A DNA stretch of 64,000 nucleotides from Lederbergia sp. NSJ-179 (GTDB lineage Bacteria > Bacillota > Bacilli > Bacillales > Bacillaceae_C). A model generated the notes under the pieces. The model ran no database searches. It was not told the DNA's origin and was given only the letters and a program-made list of their open reading frames with translations. Shown in pieces: positions 1 through 8,098 of the stretch (position 1 is its first letter; each line of letters begins with the position of its first letter). A program made the position numbers and the translations under genes. Where the stretch lies: positions 1 to 64,000 of the forward strand of contig NZ_JALIFP010000008.1 in the NCBI RefSeq assembly GCF_022867885.1, read 5' to 3'.

Positions 1-102
1 CAAATTACCTGACTATTTGCGAAATCCACTACTTCATGCTGGGACAGCATGATAATAGAATTGTACCTATCCCTTTCATACCAAGCGTTAAGGCTTATTT
101 AG

Positions 103-216
103 CATGTCCGAAACTTGAGTAAATTAATCTCTAAATCTATGCAAGAAAATGGAGGAACTGGAACTGTAGGTGTATATAAGGTATATCAGGATGGTACCTA
201 TACGTTGAAAAATTAA
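103..216 (+). pseudogene. C-terminal remnant of an unrecognised protein
   Basis: This is an open frame after a TAG stop, with no start codon of its own. It encodes about 37 residues ending VYQDGTYTLKN and then TAA. It looks like the tail of a longer protein whose front is missing or frameshifted in bases 1-100. I do not recognise the family. The left edge of the window prevents seeing more. Confidence 0.25.
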
Positions 217-280
217 GGTTTTGAAAAAAATTTGAGCAAAAATGGCTTTTAAACCCACATGTTGCCACAAGTAGAAAAAA

Positions 281-345
281 GGGGCTGTCCCATAAGTCGA
301 TTTTTTTCGGCTATGGATGCCCCTTTTCATGCTCAAGAATACTGA
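281..345. repeat. Terminal fragment of a GGGGCTGTCC-type repeat
   Basis: The segment begins GGGGCTGTCCCATAAGTCGA and continues through GGATGCCCCTTTTCATG. The same order of words occurs at 16354-16405 and, shortened, at 2755-2795. The GGGGCTGTCC start resembles IS1182-type terminal inverted repeats, so this is probably an IS end or part of a derived MITE. No matching second end is visible here. Confidence 0.5.
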
Positions 346-371
346 TAAATCAACATTTTTGATATTTAGTA

Positions 372-767
372 TCAAGAAAACAGCACATATTTTCCTGGAC
401 CTATAAATGCAAGTCCGATTGCAATGGCGATAAGATGAAGATTATATTCGTAACCGCCTTTTTGTAAATATCCATTTTTACCATGCACTTTCATGATGGC
501 AACCAGCATCGTGATCACCACTAATACAGCCCCAAGTTCCATCCAGACCCCAGTTGCAATGAAAAGCCCAGCGATGATTTCAGCCAACGCTGCTAAAAAT
601 GCATTCAACATAGGTGGCTTTACATTTATGGATGCTAGGGTTTCAGCAAATTTCCTTAAACCTGTACCCTTGAACCAACCGAACATCTTTTGTGTACCAT
701 GTGCCGCAAAGGTTAATCCCATTACTAGACGAATAATCAAAATCCCAAGACTCATCATGGTCCCCAT
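372..767 (-). CDS. DoxX family membrane protein
   Basis: A 131-residue membrane protein of the DoxX family, with four hydrophobic helices and the family words GLTFAAHGTQKMFGWF near the N-terminus and FIATGVWMELGAVL in the middle. Family members sit in the membrane and have been linked to redox or oxidative-stress functions, but the biochemical activity of this one is unknown. The ATG has AGGAG about 10 bases upstream. It lies 20 bp downstream of a MarR gene on the same strand, so the two are probably cotranscribed and the MarR protein probably controls DoxX. Confidence 0.85.
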   Translation of the reverse strand: MGTMMSLGILIIRLVMGLTFAAHGTQKMFGWFKGTGLRKFAETLASINVKPPMLNAFLAALAEIIAGLFIATGVWMELGAVLVVITMLVAIMKVHGKNGYLQKGGYEYNLHLIAIAIGLAFIGPGKYVLFS

Positions 768-787
768 TCTATGACCACTCCTTTCGT

Positions 788-1213
788 TTAAGCTTCTGAA
801 ACATTATGAATAACTTTCGTGATTAATTTTTGGAGTTCGCTAATCTCTTCTTTAGTCATCCCGGCGGTAATCGTTTCAAGCATTTTTTGTTGAACTGGTA
901 CGACTAAATGAGCAAGCCGTTTGCCTTCATCCGTTAAATGGACCCTAAAGGTACGTTTATCAGCGGGATGTTCAACTTTTTTGATGTATCCTTTTTCTTT
1001 CAAGCTAGTGATCATACGTGCGATACTAGCTTTATCCTTTTTAAGTTGTAATACGAGTTCATTGGATGATATTCCATCTTTGTTCCAAAGCAACATCATA
1101 ATTAAATTTTGCTCCGGAGCGAGATTGAAAGGCTTTAAATGTCTTCTTACATAATTTGCAATCGTTAAATCCGCATGGTGTATTAAAACACCAATATGAT
1201 CATTCGAATTCAA
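788..1213 (-). CDS. MarR family transcriptional regulator
   Basis: A 141-residue winged-helix regulator of the MarR family. The recognition region (GISSNELVLQLKKDKASIARMITSLKEKGYI) is followed by the wing (VEHPADKRTFRVHLTDEGKRL). The start is a TTG, chosen because GGAGGTG lies 7 bases upstream; no ATG is equally well placed. The gene precedes doxX in an operon. Its promoter carries two abutting 14-bp dyads over the start of transcription, so autorepression is likely. The ligand cannot be read from sequence. Confidence 0.88.
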   Translation of the reverse strand: MNSNDHIGVLIHHADLTIANYVRRHLKPFNLAPEQNLIMMLLWNKDGISSNELVLQLKKDKASIARMITSLKEKGYIKKVEHPADKRTFRVHLTDEGKRLAHLVVPVQQKMLETITAGMTKEEISELQKLITKVIHNVSEA

Positions 1214-1237
1214 AGGGCATCACCTCCAGAAAAAGTT

Positions 1238-1294
1238 GTTGATTGGTCAACGTTGATATGTCAACAATATATCAATTCTATAAGTTTTTGTCAA
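1238..1294 (-). promoter_or_regulatory. marR-doxX promoter with two abutting operators
   Basis: On the minus strand, TTGACA (complement of 1289-1294) is followed after exactly 17 bp by TATATT (complement of 1266-1271). Immediately downstream are two directly adjacent 14-bp dyads, GTTGATTGGTCAAC (1238-1251) and GTTGATATGTCAAC (1252-1265), covering the expected start site. The spacing suits cooperative binding of two MarR dimers on successive faces. Repressor identity is inferred from position. Confidence 0.75.
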
Positions 1295-1490
1295 TCATCC
1301 CTTTTCTTGATGTCTTTAAAGCAGAATCATCAACCTGCTTTTTTTATACAACTATAGATTACGATTGAAGGAACAAAGTTTTAGTAATTTCTATTGTGTA
1401 GATTTCTTTCAAATGTACATTCAGAATTTATGACTAGAGACTAACTTTCGGGAGTTTAACAATGAAGGGAAGATTTTAATGAAAAATTGT

Positions 1491-1519
1491 TTGACATTTA
1501 ACTACTACAGTTGTAGTAT
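1491..1519 (+). promoter_or_regulatory. bla promoter with BlaI/MecI-type operator
   Basis: TTGACA at 1491-1496 and TAGTAT at 1514-1519 are 17 bp apart. Between and over them lies the dyad TACTACA-GT-TGTAGTA (1503-1518). Known BlaI/MecI operators carry the same TACTACA-nn-TGTAGTA arms. The beta-lactamase start is about 190 bp downstream. No blaI or blaR1 gene is in this window, so the repressor would have to act from elsewhere. Confidence 0.75.
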
Positions 1520-1707
1520 TTTATTACATGCATTGGTTGCATATTTTAATAGAGTTTGAGATGTCGCCACGTTTGGTCGATCATCACACAAGGTTTTACC
1601 CGTACAGGACGCCCTCGGTCCTTTCTTACCCCCCTTTGTGAACACTCTCTTATTGTGTAACCGGCATGGAGCAAAAAAATAAAAAGGATAGAAAGAGGTT
1701 AGTTTTA
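1520..1707 (+). other. Long bla leader
   Basis: About 190 bp separate the promoter from the beta-lactamase ATG. The stretch 1560-1660 is more GC-rich than its surroundings and has no credible open frame. I see no recognisable riboswitch. It may be an untranslated leader or the remnant of an insertion. Confidence 0.3.
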
Positions 1708-2622
1708 ATGAAAAGAAGGAACTCGATGTTTAGCACAATGAAATGTAAGAAAGTTGTATCTGTACTGCTTCTCTCCTGTGTAGCGTTTGCTGGTTGTTCA
1801 GAAGACAGCGCCCATTCTACTCAACCTAAACAAAAAAACAATAACTTTGCTAAACTCGAAAACAAATTTGATGCGAGACTTGGAATCTTTGCACTTGATA
1901 CAGGTACAGGCGAAACCGTAACTTATCGACCAGAGGAGCGCTTTGCATATGCATCTACTCATAAGGCTTTAGCTGTAGGTGCTTTGTTGCAGCAAAAGTC
2001 AATAGAAGATCTTAATCAAAGGATTACCTATACCCATGATGATCTTGTAAACTATAATCCAATTACAGAGAAAAATGTTGATACAGGAATGACCCTTAGC
2101 GAGTTATGCGAAGCCTCTCTTCGATACAGTGACAATACAGCGGGAAATCTCATCCTTGCGCAACTGGGGGGGCCTAGTGAATTTAAAAAATCACTCAGAG
2201 AGATTGGTGATCAGATTACAAATCCAGAGCGATTTGAACCAAATTTAAACGAGGTTGAACCTGGAGAAACCCATGATACTAGCACCCCTAAGGCGCTCGC
2301 GACCAGCCTTCAAGCTTTCACAATCGGAGAGACACTTCCAAAGGAAAAACGTTTAATGTTAATAGATTGGCTGAAGGGAAATGCTACTGGAGATACATTA
2401 ATTCGCGCCGGGGTACCGAAAGGCTGGGAAGTTGCGGATAAGTCCGGAGCCGGATCATATGGAACGCGCAATGACATTGCAATTATTTGGCCACCGAAAG
2501 GAGACCCTATTGTTCTAGCCATACTTTCCAGTCGCGACCAAAAGGAAACAGATTACGACGATAAACTGATCGAACAGGCAACAAAGGAAGTAATCAATAC
2601 GCTTCAAAACAACGATAAATAG
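1708..2622 (+). CDS. Class A beta-lactamase, lipoprotein form
   Basis: A serine beta-lactamase that hydrolyses penicillin-type antibiotics outside the membrane. All class A motifs are present in order: STHK (Ser70/Lys73), SDN (130 loop), EPNLN (Glu166) and KSG in place of the usual KTG at 234. The signal peptide ends in AFAGC, so Cys30 should be lipidated and the enzyme membrane-anchored, as with BlaP/PenP of bacilli. The start ATG at 1708 is preferred over an in-frame ATG at 1666 because AAAGAGG precedes it and a normal signal peptide results; the product is 304 residues. Expression is probably inducible through the BlaI-type operator upstream. Confidence 0.93.
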   Translation: MKRRNSMFSTMKCKKVVSVLLLSCVAFAGCSEDSAHSTQPKQKNNNFAKLENKFDARLGIFALDTGTGETVTYRPEERFAYASTHKALAVGALLQQKSIEDLNQRITYTHDDLVNYNPITEKNVDTGMTLSELCEASLRYSDNTAGNLILAQLGGPSEFKKSLREIGDQITNPERFEPNLNEVEPGETHDTSTPKALATSLQAFTIGETLPKEKRLMLIDWLKGNATGDTLIRAGVPKGWEVADKSGAGSYGTRNDIAIIWPPKGDPIVLAILSSRDQKETDYDDKLIEQATKEVINTLQNNDK

Positions 2623-2676
2623 GGAAGATATAGTAAAAAAAAACATGTTATCGGAAAAGACGAGTGTAAATGTTAG

Positions 2677-2708
2677 ATGATCAACTTGCTTATGGCCGAA
2701 TTGATCAT
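2677..2708 (+). terminator. Hairpin after beta-lactamase gene
   Basis: ATGATCAA (2677-2684) pairs with TTGATCAT (2701-2708) across a 16-base loop, followed by a mostly A/T tract. It is a possible but weak terminator because no clean T-run follows. Confidence 0.4.
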
Positions 2709-2750
2709 TAGAAAAAAAGCATTTCTATTATTTTTTTATTATATTAACTG

Positions 2751-2813
2751 AAAGGGGCTGTTCAGAAAGTCGTATTTTCGACTTTTGGATGCCACTTTTC
2801 GGACAGCCCCTTT
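2751..2813. repeat. Short palindromic repeat, deletion form of a MITE
   Basis: The 63-bp unit starts AAAGGGGCTGTTC and ends GGACAGCCCCTTT, so it is a long inverted repeat. Its core, AAGTCGTATTTTCGACTTTT followed by GGATGCC, is identical to 16368-16394. It looks like an internally deleted copy of the 121-bp element at 16354-16474. As RNA it would fold into a strong hairpin and could terminate transcription from either side. Confidence 0.6.
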
Positions 2814-2965
2814 CAACCGCTAAAAAAGTTTTCTATACTAAAGAATTTATTCACCATAATCATTCTTCATACATCTTCCTCGTATTTTCTAATGTTCCTC
2901 AACTTTCGACTGCACAGGGTCTGTACCGGTTCCTATACCCACGTAATATTTAGATTCTTTTAACA

Positions 2966-3000
2966 TAAAAAACCCCTTTAAATAATTTTAATCAAAGGGG
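2966..3000 (-). terminator. Intrinsic terminator of the YxjG-like gene
   Basis: On the minus strand, CCCCTTT pairs with AAAGGGG across a 14-base A/T loop and is followed by TTTTTT. It lies 30 bp past the stop codon of the methyltransferase gene. Confidence 0.8.
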
Positions 3001-3029
3001 AAAACGGTGCAACTTTCATTTCATGTTTT

Positions 3030-4169
3030 TCATTTATTGGCAGGTACCTTATCCCATACACTTTCAGCAATTTGAATCACGTGTTGGATCTTATTCCATT
3101 GTTCCTCTTCTGTTAAAACATTTCCCTCCTCCGAACTAGCAAATCCGCATTGAGGGCTTATGGCTAGGTTTTCTAGAGGAATATATTGGCTTGCTTCTTT
3201 AATTCTTCCTTTAATGGCGATAGGATCTTCCAATTCTGGGAATTTAGAAGTAATCAATCCAAGGACAATTTCTACATCGCGACGTTTGATATTTTTTAAA
3301 GGCTCAAAATCACCACTGCGTTCATCATCATATTCTAAAAAGAATGCATCGTAATGTAATTGATCAAAGATAGGTGCGACATAATCGTACCCACCATCTG
3401 TATGTAGATGTTTTGAACGGAAGTTTCCACGACACATATGGACAGTCGTGATTAAATCTTCCGGTTTATCTTGCAAAGCATCATTCGTTGTGTTAATGAT
3501 TAAATCTAAAATCTCATCCTTACTTAATCCGGTAGATTCCATCATACGTTTGGTAAAGGTCGGATCATTAAATGCCGTAAAAGTCGTATCATCAAATTGT
3601 ATATAACGACAACCTGCTTCATATAAAGCATTCACTACTTCCCGATACGCAACCCCTAAGTCATGAAACATATCCACCGAATTCGGATAAACTTCTTTTT
3701 CCCTTTCATTAATCGAGCGGTACATAATCACACTTGGTGCGGGAATGGCAAATTTGGCAACTTGTGTTCCATCGCCATATTTATCTACTGTTTTCTTCAA
3801 GAATTTGAAGTGTTCGATCATATAATGATGATGATTTTTAATCTTGTCCGTTATGACAATAGTAATTGGTTTTGGCTTATTACCACCACCAAATGTTGCT
3901 TTTCTCTCATTTTTGATCAATTCAATCCCTTCAAAGCCGGAAAAGAAATCATGATGCCAAATAATTCGTCTGAACTCACCGTCTGTGATGGTTTTCAGGC
4001 CTACCTCAATTTGTTTTTGTACAAGTTTTTCAATTTCTCTATCTTCTACTTCCCTTAAAGAAGCTTTATCGATTTTCCCATTTGTATAAGCTGCTCTTGC
4101 TTGTTTAATCGGTTCCGTTCTTAGAAAACTCCCGACATGGTCACCTTTCAAAGGTAATTTGTTTGCCAT
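3030..4169 (-). CDS. YxjG/YxjH-like methionine synthase II family protein
   Basis: A 379-residue protein matching the C-terminal catalytic half of cobalamin-independent methionine synthase, as in the Bacillus YxjG/YxjH proteins. It starts NKLPLKGDHVGSFLRT, and the barrel carries zinc-ligand candidates in TTVHMCRGNF (His, Cys) and ISPQCGF (second Cys). Such proteins transfer methyl groups to homocysteine or related thiols using a methylfolate or another donor; the exact donor is not decided by sequence. B. subtilis homologues are under S-box control, but I see no S-box in the leader here (4170-4300). The gene stands alone, with a terminator downstream. Confidence 0.85.
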   Translation of the reverse strand: MANKLPLKGDHVGSFLRTEPIKQARAAYTNGKIDKASLREVEDREIEKLVQKQIEVGLKTITDGEFRRIIWHHDFFSGFEGIELIKNERKATFGGGNKPKPITIVITDKIKNHHHYMIEHFKFLKKTVDKYGDGTQVAKFAIPAPSVIMYRSINEREKEVYPNSVDMFHDLGVAYREVVNALYEAGCRYIQFDDTTFTAFNDPTFTKRMMESTGLSKDEILDLIINTTNDALQDKPEDLITTVHMCRGNFRSKHLHTDGGYDYVAPIFDQLHYDAFFLEYDDERSGDFEPLKNIKRRDVEIVLGLITSKFPELEDPIAIKGRIKEASQYIPLENLAISPQCGFASSEEGNVLTEEEQWNKIQHVIQIAESVWDKVPANK

Positions 4170-4542
4170 ATATACATTCCCCTTTCATATTAAGCAAAAT
4201 TCTTCTTCGTAGGTTAAGTATAACATTAATAAATCAATATGGTGTAACAGTTGAAATCTACAGGTTATCCAATTATGTATACAAGGTAAATGTGGTAGGA
4301 TAATCTACTAGTAGTGATTTTGAGAACCCAAAATAATCTGTTTTTCAACAAAATGGCCACAGCAGGATTACATTATCCTGTTGTGGCTATTCACAAGTAA
4401 ATATTTACGAAGAAGTAGTGTAAATTTACTCCTCAAAGCCGCAAACACGAACATAACCTTTCTTTACTAAGAAAAACCTCAAAAAACAAATAGATCGGAA
4501 ATTCTGCCGCTTCCTCAGGAAATTTAATTCTAACAAATGGAC
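4170..4542. other. Intergenic stretch with one strong hairpin
   Basis: The stretch contains no gene. At 4353-4391, ATGGCCACAGCAGGAT pairs almost perfectly with ATCCTGTTGTGGCTAT. The hairpin is followed on the minus strand by TTTTGTTG, so it could end transcription of the methyltransferase at 4543-5301. No promoter for the YxjG-like gene was recognisable with confidence. Confidence 0.5.
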
Positions 4543-5301
4543 TTACTTAATTGCCGTGATAGAAAAAAACGGAATTGAAGCATAAGCTAATTGTTCTGCC
4601 TCCGTATAGATCTGTTCTTGAAAGTCCTGTCTAATTTTAATATCTCTAAAACCTAACTGAGATAGTACTGCTTTATCCCAATCGGGTCTCATTGCAAAAG
4701 TCATTGGTAAATTTTTTGAAATATCATCCCCTTCGTCAAATAGTTCTTGATTATCATACGTTAAAAAGCCTAACTTTTTTGCTCTTTCAATATCTGATTG
4801 GTAAATCTCCCCATGTACTCTATTTGCTAAACCAATATTCCAATTTGCGTCAAAGATCAGCAAACGGCCTTCTTCTTTTAACCATTTATACCATTCTGTA
4901 TATGTTTTCTCTGGAAAATGAAGCGTCCATGTAACATTGCGTGAAATAATCACATCATATGTATCCGTACTAGAAAAAGGCGATTCAGTAGATGTATGGA
5001 CAAAATGGACAAAAACTCTATTGTCTGAGGCGTTTTTCTTTGCAGCTTTAATCATATTTTCAGAGAAATCTAAAGCCGTTACCTCATGTCCCATTTTTGC
5101 TAGTAATATAGCAAAAAAACCTGGCCCGGTACCCATTTCAAGAATCTGTAGCGGCCGCTTATTTTGTAAATGTTCCTGAAGAATATGTATCCAAGCGTCC
5201 TTTTTAAATCCACTAAGTTCTTCTTGAATAATTTCATCATATATTTCTGTACTATTATCCCAGTAGGATTGGTGCCTTTTTATTTGTTCCACTTTGAACA
5301 C
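4543..5301 (-). CDS. Class I SAM-dependent methyltransferase
   Basis: A 252-residue methyltransferase with a Rossmann-type SAM fold. Motif I is ILEMGTGPGFFAILLAK, followed by the acidic end of strand 2 (VTALDFSENM) and motif IV-like SRNVTWTLH. The substrate is not evident; the family includes small-molecule and metallophore-modifying enzymes. The gene is divergent from the Zur-box ABC transporter operon, with a 170-bp repeat between them. A link to metal handling is therefore possible, but this is only inferred from position. GGAGAGTG precedes the ATG. Confidence 0.8.
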   Translation of the reverse strand: MFKVEQIKRHQSYWDNSTEIYDEIIQEELSGFKKDAWIHILQEHLQNKRPLQILEMGTGPGFFAILLAKMGHEVTALDFSENMIKAAKKNASDNRVFVHFVHTSTESPFSSTDTYDVIISRNVTWTLHFPEKTYTEWYKWLKEEGRLLIFDANWNIGLANRVHGEIYQSDIERAKKLGFLTYDNQELFDEGDDISKNLPMTFAMRPDWDKAVLSQLGFRDIKIRQDFQEQIYTEAEQLAYASIPFFSITAIK

Positions 5302-5302
5302 T

Positions 5303-5471
5303 CTCCTTATAGAGGATGTTCAAAAAGTCCGGTAAAAATGACGCTGCGAATTTCTTCGTTGGCTTGCTTTTCCGCTGCTCACGTATTAACTGCATACGTT
5401 CCGCTGCTCAAAGCTACGCCGCCTCGAACTTCTTGGTCCTTTTTATCCTCCTTTTTGAACATGCACTTATA
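5303..5471. repeat. ~170-bp MITE-like dispersed repeat
   Basis: The two ends are inverted copies built around ATGTTCAAAAAG (GATGTTCAAAAAGTCC at the left; CTTTTTGAACATGCAC at the right). The interior is GC-richer than its flanks and codes for nothing convincing. It fills the divergent gap between the methyltransferase and the ABC operon. I believe this type of element recurs in Bacillaceae genomes, but only one copy is in this window. Confidence 0.55.
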
Positions 5472-5481
5472 AATAAAGTAA

Positions 5482-5510
5482 TTGACAATCTTTTTTTCTT
5501 TTATTAATAT
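5482..5510 (+). promoter_or_regulatory. Sigma-A promoter of the NikA-like operon
   Basis: TTGACA (5482-5487) and TAATAT (5505-5510) are separated by exactly 17 bp. Transcription should start near 5516-5518, inside the Zur-like operator. AGGAGG at 5553-5559 then serves the GTG at 5568. Confidence 0.85.
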
Positions 5511-5514
5511 ATGA

Positions 5515-5535
5515 TAATCGGAATCGTTACGATTT
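5515..5535 (+). promoter_or_regulatory. Zur-box-like operator
   Basis: The site reads TAATCGGAAT-C-GTTACGATTT. Against the Bacillus Zur box (AATCGTAAT-n-ATTACGATT) it differs at two core positions and one edge base. It overlaps the predicted transcription start, the right place for zinc-dependent repression. The match to Zur is better than to Fur or PerR boxes, which lack the TCG/CGA words. Assignment is by consensus only. Confidence 0.72.
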
Positions 5536-5567
5536 GCAATTATTTTATTTAAGAGGAGGTTTTAAAA

Positions 5568-7151
5568 GTGAGAAAAAGAGTAACCTTACTGATCGTCGTA
5601 TTCACTGCTTTATCTATAATGTTGGTAGCTTGCAATGGTAAAACAGAGGATACCTCTAAAGAGGATCAAAATTCATCTATTCATGTAGCACTAACAACTG
5701 ATAGTGGTGCAGACAAACTAGATGCCGCTAATTATGATGGAGCCATGGCATTATATACAGCTGTATACGATCCATTCGTTGAATATGGAGAAAAGGGAGA
5801 GATAAAACCTGCCTTAGCAGAATCTTGGGATATTTCAAATGACGGAAAAGTGTACACTTTTCATTTACGTAAAGATGTAAAATTCTCTGATGGCTCTATA
5901 TTTAATGCAGATGCTGCCCTCTTTTCCATTAATCGATGGAAGGGAAAAGAAGCACATGCATGGTTAAAGACTGCTTCTACATTAGAAAAAGTAGAAAAAA
6001 TAGATGATTATACAGTTAAGATGTATTTTTCAGAACCTAGTGCTTTAATTTTGAATGAGCTGACAGCAGGAAGACCTCTACGTGTTATGAGTCCCAACTC
6101 CGTTGAGCCTGCTGGAGATCCAAATGGTAAATTTGTAAAGGCTATTGGTACCGGCGCATGGACGATTAAATCGTATGAACGAGATAAAGAAACAGTTTTA
6201 GCCGCAAATAAATATTATTGGAAACAGAAACCAGAAGTTAAAGAGATGGTTTGGAAAGTTATCGCTGACCCCCAAACTCGTGCTTTAGCCTTACAAGAAG
6301 GTAGTATCCAGTTAGCTGGTGGCGAAATGAGTAAAATCTCATACGAGTCATTAAATATTTTTAAAGAAAACGAGGACTATAAAGTAGAATCTCAACCAGG
6401 TACTATCAGTTATTTTCTCATTATTAATAATCAAAATGAAAGTCTGCAAGATGTTAAAGTGAGACAGGCTCTGAATTACGCGATTGATAAATCAAGTTTA
6501 GCTAATCAAGTATTAGATCAAAACGGTTTAGCGGCAAAAGGGTTATTTGCAGAAACTGTTCCCTTTGTTACAGAGGAAAATAGCCCCGGTTATACATATA
6601 ACCTAGAAAAGGCAAAGGAATTATTAAAGGAAGCGGGATACGGTAAGAACGGAAAGAGATTAAAATTGAAGCTTGCATTACAAACAGAGGAATTCCCAGA
6701 ATGGAAACAAATTTCGGAAACCATACAGAATAATCTGAGGGAAATTGGTGTTGAAATAACGTTAGATAGCTTAGAATCAACTGCTTATTATGATACCTTA
6801 TGGAGTAAACGGGATTATGATTTATTCATTTACAGAACATTTTCCGATGGTCTTAACCCGCAGGGACTTTTAGATTCTTTATTTGTCATTCAAGATAATG
6901 GGCAAGGGATCGCATACACAGATACATTTCTATCCAATGCGATTATAGATGCGGGTCAAGCTATCAGTAAAGAGGATCGTCAAGTTGCATATGACAAAGT
7001 ACTGTCTTATATGAATGAGGAAGCCGTAACCGTTCCTCTCTTTTATCCAAACGATATTATTGTTCATAGCACAAAGATTGATCACTTTACTTGGGGTCCA
7101 ATTATTGATGATCCCGTCATTTGGAATAAATTAAAAAGGTTAAATAAATGA
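5568..7151 (+). CDS. NikA/CntA-type ABC transporter substrate-binding lipoprotein
   Basis: A 527-residue extracellular solute-binding protein of family 5 (OppA/DppA/NikA). The lipobox LVAC puts the lipidated Cys at residue 22. Family landmarks include the N-terminal block LAESWDISNDGKVYTFHLRKDVKFSDG and the central VRQALNYAIDKSSL. The sequence is closer in feel to nickel or metallophore binders (NikA, CntA) than to oligopeptide binders. The Zur-like box just upstream argues for zinc, free or chelated, as cargo. Start is GTG with AGGAGG 8 bases before it. It is the first gene of a five-gene operon; its stop overlaps the next start (ATGATG). Confidence 0.88.
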   Translation: MRKRVTLLIVVFTALSIMLVACNGKTEDTSKEDQNSSIHVALTTDSGADKLDAANYDGAMALYTAVYDPFVEYGEKGEIKPALAESWDISNDGKVYTFHLRKDVKFSDGSIFNADAALFSINRWKGKEAHAWLKTASTLEKVEKIDDYTVKMYFSEPSALILNELTAGRPLRVMSPNSVEPAGDPNGKFVKAIGTGAWTIKSYERDKETVLAANKYYWKQKPEVKEMVWKVIADPQTRALALQEGSIQLAGGEMSKISYESLNIFKENEDYKVESQPGTISYFLIINNQNESLQDVKVRQALNYAIDKSSLANQVLDQNGLAAKGLFAETVPFVTEENSPGYTYNLEKAKELLKEAGYGKNGKRLKLKLALQTEEFPEWKQISETIQNNLREIGVEITLDSLESTAYYDTLWSKRDYDLFIYRTFSDGLNPQGLLDSLFVIQDNGQGIAYTDTFLSNAIIDAGQAISKEDRQVAYDKVLSYMNEEAVTVPLFYPNDIIVHSTKIDHFTWGPIIDDPVIWNKLKRLNK

Positions 7152-8098
7152 TGTCTCGTTTTATTTTGAAAAGGTTAAGTAATATTTTATTCACTATATG
7201 TCTCCTTAGCCTATTTTTATTTTTTCTTGTTAGAGCCATTCCGGGTTCGCCAGAAATGGTCCTATTAATGAACCGAGGAGGGGCTATAAATAACGAGGAA
7301 CTAACTATTATAAGAGGAGAACTTGGATTAAATACTTCTGTATTTTACCAATATATGGAATGGTTTAAAAATGTGATCAGGCTTGATTTTGGTAGCTCAT
7401 ACCAGTCCGGGCTTCCAGTATTAGAAGAAATTTTATCACGGGTTACTCCTACCCTTTTATTAACTTCAGTATCATTAGTTATTTCTACATTAAGTGGAAT
7501 TATGATTGCCTTCTATTCCTCTTTACATAGGGAACAAAAATGGAGCGGATTCATTAGCCATGTTGCAATTTTTCTATCATCACTCCCAAATTATCTAATC
7601 GGCCTTTTCTGTGTTCTATTATTCTCCATTCACTGGCGTATTTTCCCTGTATATGGAAATGATTCTTGGGTGCATCTTATTCTTCCTGTTTTTACTATAT
7701 GTGTACCTTTAATTGCAGTATTTTATCATTTATTTCGTCAAATTATGGAGGAAGTACTAGAGAGTCACTATTTTGAGGCTGCACAATCAAGAGGAGTAAA
7801 AAATACAATTTTATATGGTAAAATTCTATTTTTTCCCTGTTTACATGGTTTTTTAACCATAATAGCTACGAATATTGGCAGTTTGTGGGGCGGGATCATT
7901 GTGACGGAAACGATTTTTGCTTGGCCAGGAATCGGAAGTTATATTATTAATGCTGTTTCTGTCAGGGATTACCCAGTCATCATTGGCTTTACATTAATAA
8001 TGGCGTGTTCAACAATGTTTATGTATCTAATCATAGATCTACTCTTAAGATGGACAGATCCCAGACAAAGGTGGAAAGAGAGGGATTCTGAATGGTAA
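7148..8098 (+). CDS. ABC transporter permease, NikB type
   Basis: A 316-residue inner-membrane permease of the DppB/NikB family, with six hydrophobic segments. The N-terminal signature is FLVRAIPGSPEMVLL, and the EAA loop appears as EAAQSRGVKNTILYGKILF (about residues 210-228). It forms the channel with the next gene product. Its ATG overlaps the binding-protein stop codon by four bases, indicating translational coupling; a second ATG at 7151 is an equally possible start. Confidence 0.88.
   Translation: MMSRFILKRLSNILFTICLLSLFLFFLVRAIPGSPEMVLLMNRGGAINNEELTIIRGELGLNTSVFYQYMEWFKNVIRLDFGSSYQSGLPVLEEILSRVTPTLLLTSVSLVISTLSGIMIAFYSSLHREQKWSGFISHVAIFLSSLPNYLIGLFCVLLFSIHWRIFPVYGNDSWVHLILPVFTICVPLIAVFYHLFRQIMEEVLESHYFEAAQSRGVKNTILYGKILFFPCLHGFLTIIATNIGSLWGGIIVTETIFAWPGIGSYIINAVSVRDYPVIIGFTLIMACSTMFMYLIIDLLLRWTDPRQRWKERDSEW

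Noticed and set aside
4170-4300. S-box riboswitch before the YxjG-like gene
   Set aside because: Expected in B. subtilis homologues, but the conserved S-box core words are not present in this leader.
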